A stretch of DNA of 64,000 bases from Acanthaster planci (lineage: Eukaryota; Echinodermata; Asteroidea; Valvatida; Acanthasteridae). This document shows, piece by piece, positions 52,301 through 61,300 of this stretch. The translations under genes and the position numbers were made by a program. Below the pieces are notes generated by a model, which was not told the DNA's origin, searched no databases, and saw only the letters and a program-made list of their open reading frames with translations. How positions within the stretch are numbered: position 1 is the first letter of the stretch; each line of letters begins with the position of its first letter. The stretch is from contig NW_019091502.1 of assembly GCF_001949145.1 (NCBI RefSeq), forward strand, positions 19,419 to 83,418, written 5' to 3'.

Positions 52301-55300
52301 CAAATTTGACATCACGAAAAATTTGCAGCGAAATTTCACATGAGTTGAAATGTGTGCAACTTTTACAAATTTGCAATGCCAAGATTTCATCTGACGTCGC
52401 AAATACGCGTTCGGTTTTTGCTTTTGTACAAAGTGTTAACTGGCTTTCAGGCTAAGTGAAAGCCCTCAAGTGTGCATTTCTGCCATTTCCTAGAGTTTCT
52501 CAGTACTAGTTCTTGGCTATATCTGCAGAAGAGCTCTTTGCTTCTCACAAACAGCTGAGCAATTATATTTAGAACATACTGCATCATGTAAGCCTCTTCC
52601 GAATCTCTTTGAAATCAACATACAGTTTTCATGAGTGTATCGACTTGGTTGGCCATCACACCACAAGGTGTTAATCTTTGATTCATCAATTTCCCTCTCA
52701 CCTTGGCACTTCCAAGCTGATGTCTCGTAGCGGCAGTTGATCCAGACCTCGTCAACACCCTCAGGCATCAGCTTGTACATGAGGTCGATTTCCCCCCAGC
52801 TCAGGGGCACGGCCAGTTGACCTCCGTGCTGGAGGCACTGCCTCTTTGCATTTTCAGATCCAAGGAACTTCTCTGAAGTTATCAAGTAGCAGGAGTCATT
52901 GGCTTGTTTCCATGCCAGAGGGCAGCCGCTCTGGACAGTAGATGGGCAGACGCTAGTGGCTGCAGTCATGAAAGTCTGCCCAGTAAGACCCAGGATCACA
53001 ATAGCTGAAGCCAACATGGTTCACTTTTTTCAGTACAGCTTTCCACTTCAATTCCAAATTGAATGGCGCTTTCAGCCTCAATGGCAAAATCCTGATTTCT
53101 GCATGAATTAATTTTAAGCTTAATCTACCAATATATTGTATGAAAATCACGCACAGTATCACTTTAATTTGTCTCTCGTAGTCGCCAACTACTCAATGTT
53201 TGGCAGAGGTGAGCTGCTACATGTAGGTTTAAACTCCTCATGCTTCCTCGCACCCAATAACTTAGGATTTCACTCAAGAGTTTTTACTCAGATGAGATAT
53301 TACCCCTGATCCAAGAAATGATGTTTGAGGTTTTGAATGGGATCTTTGTAAAGCTGGAAACATCTAAAGCAAGTCTTGTACGTAAGTAAACCTGATGAGT
53401 CCACGCCTCATGTTTGGTACTGTCACATATGGAATCACTTACTCAGCTGGCAGATCAAGATGTACTGCGTTGTGCGCTCAGTATCACGAGTGCAGTAGCT
53501 ACACTGCATGACAAAGCAGGCAGTTTCTTTGAGTCACTTGCTTTGAGTCTCCATAGAGATACAAATAAGCCTCGTTGGTTGATTTTTTGTAATGTAAATT
53601 AAAGCCCTGCACCTTTGCAGGCATATGCATTTTGTACCAGGCCCAGCATCGCCCTAGTCACAGTATGCTTGCTGCAAAAATTTATTATAAATCATAAAAG
53701 GGCATAGAGAAATGCCATTAATTGAGCACCAGCATTTAATCACAACAAAGGCCGCCTTGTGTATACATATATCTGTAAAGACCCTTTTTATTGATGGCAA
53801 TTACACATGTAATTGATGCATCAGCAACAAGCCCTTGCTAAATTGAAGGGTGTCGTAGAAAAGGCAATTTGTTTTTTTTTTTAACATGTACCTCTACTCC
53901 CGGGCTAGCCTTCCTCTTATACGAGTCTTTTCTCAATAGGTTGCCGTGGATACTGCTGTCATGGTAATGCCGAGAAGCTTTGCCGTCACTAGGAGAAGAC
54001 AAGCTTACAAGTCCATCTCCTCTTAGTCCAATCAAAAATGTTTTAGCAACCAGCACACACAAATTGCTTATGTGGTGAATTATCTCCACATCAATGGCAC
54101 ATGTAGAAATTGTGGGCAGGCACTGAGCCATGTGCTTAATGAAGAGGAAATGCTGTACCCTTCAGACACCAATTTTCCCTAAGGTCGGAGCAGCTGCATT
54201 TGATTAAGCACACATTGTAAATGTACATTTTGTATGCTGATGTAAGCTGTGCCAGTTTTGTCCATATAGACCCTTGTGACTGTATCGATGAAAACATAGA
54301 ATATAGGTCAAATGTGAATGTCATTTCTAGTCACTGCTGTGAAATTGAACCACCAATCAGACATTATGTTTGATACCGGTATATACATGTAGTTATGAGT
54401 TTTCAAAGATTTATCAATAGCCTAGATACAAATGATGAAGCAGTTTACATGTGTGTGCCTTCTATTCTGCAAAACACTTTTTAAATTGTTGTAGTTTGAA
54501 ATCCAGTTCATCTCGTAAATTGGGATCTCCTAAATCATTATATTTATGATAGAAGCCTTCTGTGTTTGTCAGAGCAAGCCAGCAATCTTGCTTCAATCTG
54601 GCATATATCAGTATTCATTCTATCTACTTTGCAAGAAATCTGAATTCCATTTTGGTATGTGGAAAATTCTTTCGTTTCATTGTATTTTCCTCTTAACAAT
54701 TTGATTGTGATTGTAGACCAGGTCTGTTTACAGATGCAGATGGGATTTGTGTAGTAACAGAATGTTTCATTAAAAGTGGGTGGGGCTGGAGGAGGACACA
54801 GCTCCACCCCTCATTACTGCCACCCAACATTAATCATAATCACGGACAGCCAAGAGAAGTCAAATATTTTGACAGCTTAATTTAAATTTCATAGCACTCC
54901 TCTCTACATAAAATTATACAGGTGAGCTCTATTTTGGTGACGAAAGGCTGAAGAACGTTGTCATCAGGCGTGGTATTGGTGGGCGCGGGGGCGGGGCTTT
55001 GAAGATAATGACACGTCACATGATTGTGGACGGCATCATCTCTGCTAATGGCGAGACCCCTGACAGCACACACAGCGTTCATGCAGGTGAGTATCAATGT
55101 CTGGAGATGGTTGTTCAGGAATCATGCGCTACCATACAGTATGTGGCCTAGTGGTAATAGGGTTTTTTAGCTTCCAATCATAGGGTCGGGGGTTTGAATC
55201 CAGCTGATGGTTGCATGTTGCGATTCAATATGAAAGGGAAAGTCACCAAAATATCTTCCCATGCAAAATTTACGTTGTGGACTCTTTGGAAAAACTCTGT

Positions 55301-58300
55301 TTCTCATCATTTCCTGAGGTGGTGGATCTGGTGGCAGCATCTGGATCGACTGCGAGGAGCTGGACGGTTATGGTCACCTGTCGACCGACGGCGGGAATGG
55401 GCGCAATAGTGGAGGGGGTGGAGCCGGTGGAAGGGTGGCTGTGTACCACCAGACAATCCGCAACTTCAATGGCACCATATCAGCTGGTGGAGGTGAGGGA
55501 TGAATGCGAAGTTAAACATGAGGTACCTCGAGGTTGGCTCAAGGTTTTTACGAGGTTTGAAAGGATTTGAGGTGTTAAGGTGAATCCTCAAGTTACTCTT
55601 TGTTGAATTCTGCATACTTGTCTCATCAGATTCTGTTAGTAAGCACCTAGTGCTATGTGGTAGCATGTTATTGCTTGTGATAGCTTTTATGCACTGGATT
55701 GAATGCATAATAGCTATCACAACAACACTAAGCCACACTAAGTCTTTGGATTAAAATTTTAAAAAAATTGTGTTTGCAAAGTAATATGTCTGACCAAAAT
55801 TCCAAACTGACAGAATAATTTATTTCACATTATTTTATTTCAAACTACATACAAAAGGATATGACAGAGACAGATATGCCCTTGAGTATTATTGTGAATG
55901 ATGAATCAAGAAGTGTCTTATAGGAGTCGGTTTTTCAGGCCGGGGCAACGCCGTTGGTAAATTTGTTGAGAATTTTTTAACTTTTCAAAAGAAACTCAAA
56001 GAGAAGCTTGACTGTTGGTCTAACTGTTGCCTTTTGTTCATTTTATTACCCTGACAATGTAACTAGAGAATCTTGTTTGTTTTGTAGGTTCCAGCTCTTA
56101 CGAAGTTGGCGGTGCTGGCACGGTATACATCGAGCAGTACATAGACAACGTGACCTACGCCAACATAACTGGTCAAAATGACACACGCATCACACTACAC
56201 AAGACCCTGAAGATAAACAACAATGGCCGACCATATCCGCACGCTGCAACCTACAGCCATGGTGACCTACGGAATCTGCTTGACGGCAACTACGAGGATA
56301 TCACCAGGTCTGGTGGGATAACATGGTTGTGGCATTCTTCCAACTCATACAACTTGGACGAGGTGAGGCTTCTTCTCCAGAGTTTTCATGGTCTGGGATT
56401 TATGTAGTAATATTTGTCTTAAGTGGCCTGTATACATGTACATGTCTGCGGCTACTACAGTAAACACTATTTAAAGTTTTTTCGCAGTTAGGAGATATAT
56501 ATGCAACCATACGTCTTAAGCCCAACCACGGGGGTTGTGTTTGTATTGCACATGCCCAATGTATATTAGACTCGCGTTGCAGCCGTTCATCAGTATATCA
56601 ACAGTAAAAACACCATCAACCTGCGTGAATTGCGGTAGTCAAGTGGTTACAGCATAGTGGTTTGAGATGAATGGGGTGTGGGTTTGAATCCTGGGTCAAA
56701 ATTGTGGGCAGGGAGGTTTTTCTTTTTAAAGGAAAATAAAGCCTGAATGTTGTAGGAGCCTAATTTCACACGTGAAGTTTTTATGGTTGGTTGAGCGTGT
56801 AGATGTCATGCATTGTGCATGGTTGTGAGCCGTGGTTTGGCTTCAAACGTGTGACTGCATGTGTAGCTCCAGTCAGTGTAAGTCCCTTCCAGTGAATGAC
56901 AAAACTTTGAAACAAATGGAAAAATGAAAGATTTCGTTCATTGAGATAAACATGTTTTAAGCAAGAAGTTTGAAGTCTTGGTGTTCTTAGGATTTGGTCA
57001 TTCACAGTAAGAACAGTAGCTATACACCGAAAAATTTCAGAGAGCCTTTTAGAAATACCTTAATAAGTTTCAGTGATTTAACCTGTCAGCTGCCCCCTGT
57101 GAATTTTAATTTGTGCCAGGCCAAGTACATTGCAGTTCAATAAGTTACTTTATGAATTAAATTTTTGAGTTTTTAAAAAATTATTTTAAGGGGACGGGGA
57201 TGGACTGGTATCCAGACTCCCTCACTGAGATTGATCTGTTCGCTGGTTCTTGAATCCACAGGTTCATGTCCATGGCAACGCGCACGTTGCCATCCTGAGT
57301 GACACCTCAGTGGAGCAAGTTGAAGTGCGTGGTGGCAAACTGTTGGGTGATCGATCTGCTGTCCTACACATAGGCCGGAACCAGACCTTTGGCTTTGACT
57401 GGGTGGATATCTACTTTGCAGCCAATGCCATGCTGTACAGGTCAGCATCAGGAACATGCAATATTATTCTCTTAGAAAGAGGAACCAAAGGAAATTATGT
57501 GGGGAAAATGATTTATTCAGATCTCTGGAAAACGTATACATAGAGATAGAGCACAAGAAATCTTTGCTTGGCAAAGTGGTTTACATGTATCAGCTAATAT
57601 TTCATATGACATGTACATGTATGATTACCAGTGCTCTTGAGTGGTTTTCAGCCAATTTTGATAAGTTTGGCAACAAAACTTGCGAAAGCAAAATGTTCTT
57701 AGCAGAAGGTGAGCCCCTAACCTCACTGAAGTAAAGATTGGCAATGACTATGCAGCCATTTGAAATTTTGACTGATCGCTGAATACCGCGTATGGTGCAT
57801 TTGATTACTTTTCTCGGACTCACATGCATTATCGCTGATATAGATGGATGTTCTCAATCTGAGGTTATAGAAATAAACGATCTTCGGTTACTGAAATCCC
57901 CTGGCTGGGTCAAGAGGTCATAAGTCTTGCTCGTGTGATGTTGCCAAGTGTGCATCTGCAGTTTGGACTTCAAATTTACCTCATGCGCATCGAGCGCTCC
58001 ACCTTCTTAAGATATATATTGTTGGATCAAAATGTATACTATTGTGTCCTATGGAAGAGATCTACTAGAATTTATCAGTTGACTTTGCATTTGAAAGCAG
58101 CAGACATCCAATGGTGCCGACTTTGCTTTGTATTGTGGGACGCTTCCCCGAATAACCCGCCCGACAAGTGGGTTCCTTTGTCCAGGTCCGAGTAAGTGTG
58201 AGAAGTCGCACTGGTGAAGATTTGACGACAGTCATACCTGTTTGATAAGTCCAGGGTTAGTAACTGAATGTTTGATACCTCTAACACTAACACTTCTAGC

Positions 58301-61300
58301 ACCAACGGAGAGAATGTAAAGCGACAGATTTTTGTCTTCTGCAGATACGGCCAATTAGAGCTGCCCCCTCGACTCAGCATGCGTGATGTGTGGATGGAGA
58401 TCAATGGAACCCTAGCTGACGTCGGCGACTTCACGGTGGACAGTGGGGGTATCCTCCACATGTGGTCCTATGGTAACTCGCGTGACCAGCCGCCGGGCCG
58501 CTACGAGTGCGTCAACATGACGGTGCGGTCCGACGGGGAGCTGCAAATGCTGACTGTGGCAGGGGAGAGCGAGTTCACCTTTGAAATGAAACGCTTTGTC
58601 GTGAATGCCGGCGGTTACGTCAGGACCAACCAGCTGCATGTTATCACAGAAGATCTAACTATTGATGTAGCAGGTGGGTACATGTTCAAGTGCATTTTGG
58701 GTACTTTAATTTCTTGCAGTTAAACTTTCTTTTGCCACTTCTGACACCGCTTCTATAGTAGCAAACTGTTGTATTTTCATGAGAGTTGCCAATTCCACAA
58801 ATGGGCCTAACTGTCCTTATTACCAAAATTATATTTTAAGTTCCTTTAGGCACTGAAATGCTGTTAAAAAAATCCTCAAAATCCATAATCTTTTCAGTGA
58901 ATGTTTAATAATGTGCAACCAATGTTGTTGTCCAGTCAACCACAATTTCAGACAAGTCCTGCAACCACCAAAAGTTGATCACTGTTCATCCATTCTCAAG
59001 TCATGTTGTGAGCTATTTACATGTACTTGAGACAAAGGCAATACATTATTATCGTTCATCTGCTATTACTTGTGACGGGTCCAGTGAATTGACTTTTTAC
59101 CAGGCTTGTGATACTTCCATCTGCAATGTTTTAGAAGAAGCACAAACAACGTGACTTTGTCTTTTCCTTTCAGGCGACTTTCATGCTGATTTCAGTGGTC
59201 ATGCCTTGGGTCAGGGTCGCGGTGCAGGCCAGAGCACGTCCAGAGGTCAGCGTGGTGGGTCTGGCGGGGGTCACGGAGGTCGGGGTGGGCGTTCCAGCAG
59301 AGGCATATACTCCTCCAATGCCTATGGGTCCATTTACCTCCCGAGAGAGCTGGGCAGTGGAGGCGGAGTTGGTAACACAGAAAATGGAGGAAGAGGGGGA
59401 GGTAAGTTGGACAGTAAGCCGTATCCGAAATGGGCTTCCAGAGCTCTGGCTATGTCTGTTGTCAGCATGTGACTGTGTGTTTTCAAGAAGCGAAGACCTA
59501 GATCAAGCTTAAGAAGCATGATTAGTGTACATCCTAAGGCTAGGAAGCCTGAAGTAATCTATTCATAGGCCACACTCTTCTTCTTGTGTGGTTATTTGTA
59601 TCATTTTTGTGTCATTTCAAAGAGCATAGGTATGCTCTGACAAATCGATGACGTGTTATTTCTGTTCCATGTCATTCTATTCCAAGAAATCTGATTATGT
59701 CTCGAAAGTAATCATTTAAATATGACATAGGACTCGAGTGCTGTATGGAAAAAATTAAAATAATGAGCCACTGGCTCCTAGAAAAAAAAAAGTCAGGTAC
59801 CTGGTCAATTTTTGTACATACTGTATACACATTTTCAAAATACACAATGACAAAACACACACAAACATTATTCAGTCAATTATCCACAGGACAAACAGGC
59901 TCCGGATTTTGTGCTCGTGGAATAAATAAAAAATGGCAACCAGTTATATGAAGAAAACAGCTGAAAGAAAAGACAAGGCATGTTTGTTCTGTTCCTTTTG
60001 AGCATTTTGTACCTGGGACCGGACCGGACAAAGGAATAAAAACATGGAATAACTTGAACGTGGATTCTGTGGACTTTTATTTTCAAAAATGGGATTTGTA
60101 TTTCCCTTATATTATGGGCAATTACCATTTGTATGTCATTCCTCAGGTACCTTGCTGCTTGAGGTTAGTGATGACCTCAGGGTAGAAGGTCGTCTCCATG
60201 CCAACGGGGAGGACAGTCAAGGCAACTCTGGAGCAGGTGCAGGGGGTAGTATACTGGCCCGCGTGAATCACCTGGACGGAGCTGGGACCATTGAAGTCAG
60301 AGGCGGACAAGGTCTGAGTCAGTCATTCAAACTTTCCCGAAAGCCATAGCAATAAATGGATGCCCTAATTTCTTCTTTTCAAGAGAAGGATTTTAGCACT
60401 TGTAAAACACAAATAATATTTCTGAAGCGATTACTATTTCGAAACATCAAGATCACAAGATCAAACTCAACTAAGTACAGGCAAAATAGCCTGTAAAAAA
60501 AATTGGTCATGGCTGCCTCAAAGTATGCTCTAGGTCGAGAAGGACAAGCCACTAAATGCACAACTAGACTGCTCAGGAAAACAAAGTTCCAGGTGAAGAA
60601 AATATAAATACACATAAAATTTCAGTTCAATCAAAGTATTGCGAGTTTCATGCGCAAATTGCCCGTGGGGCTTTATTGATTCTACACGTAAACGACCGAG
60701 GGCGCTATTTTCTTGCAACATCATCCCTTGTTGCCATTATGACTGTGCGTGTCCAGTTTTTCATTTGGAAATGGCCATTGTCAAGCACACTTGGTTCATA
60801 CTACTTCTCACAGTCTATGAAATTTGTGGATGAAGTAACCATGATGCTAGAAAGAGTGTGTTTATTTTTTTTCTCTTGGCTGTTCCAGGAAGTTACAGTT
60901 TTGGCTTCTCGTAAACATGGGTAACTGTACAGTACGGAAGGCGCTGACTTACGGCTGAAGCTGGGTCCTATATACTTGTGTGTTACGTTAGTCATAGCCC
61001 AGAGTTTGGACAGAACTTAATTTTTTTTCAGTACTGAGGAGGTAGTTTTGTACTGAGAGCAAAAGGCATAATTCAAAGACTATTTCAACTTGGTTTTGTT
61101 TGCGTAGGCTCGGCCTATGGCGGAGGTGGCTCTGGTGGTCGCATGGCCATCTACTACACTCACTACAACTTCATCGGCGACTTCCTCTCACAAGGAGGTA
61201 ATGGACCCGACCACCATGTGGCCTCTGGTACGGTTTACCTAGAGGGAGGCTTGGACTCAGACCAACCGTTGCGCAGACTCATCGTGGACAACAAGCGGGC

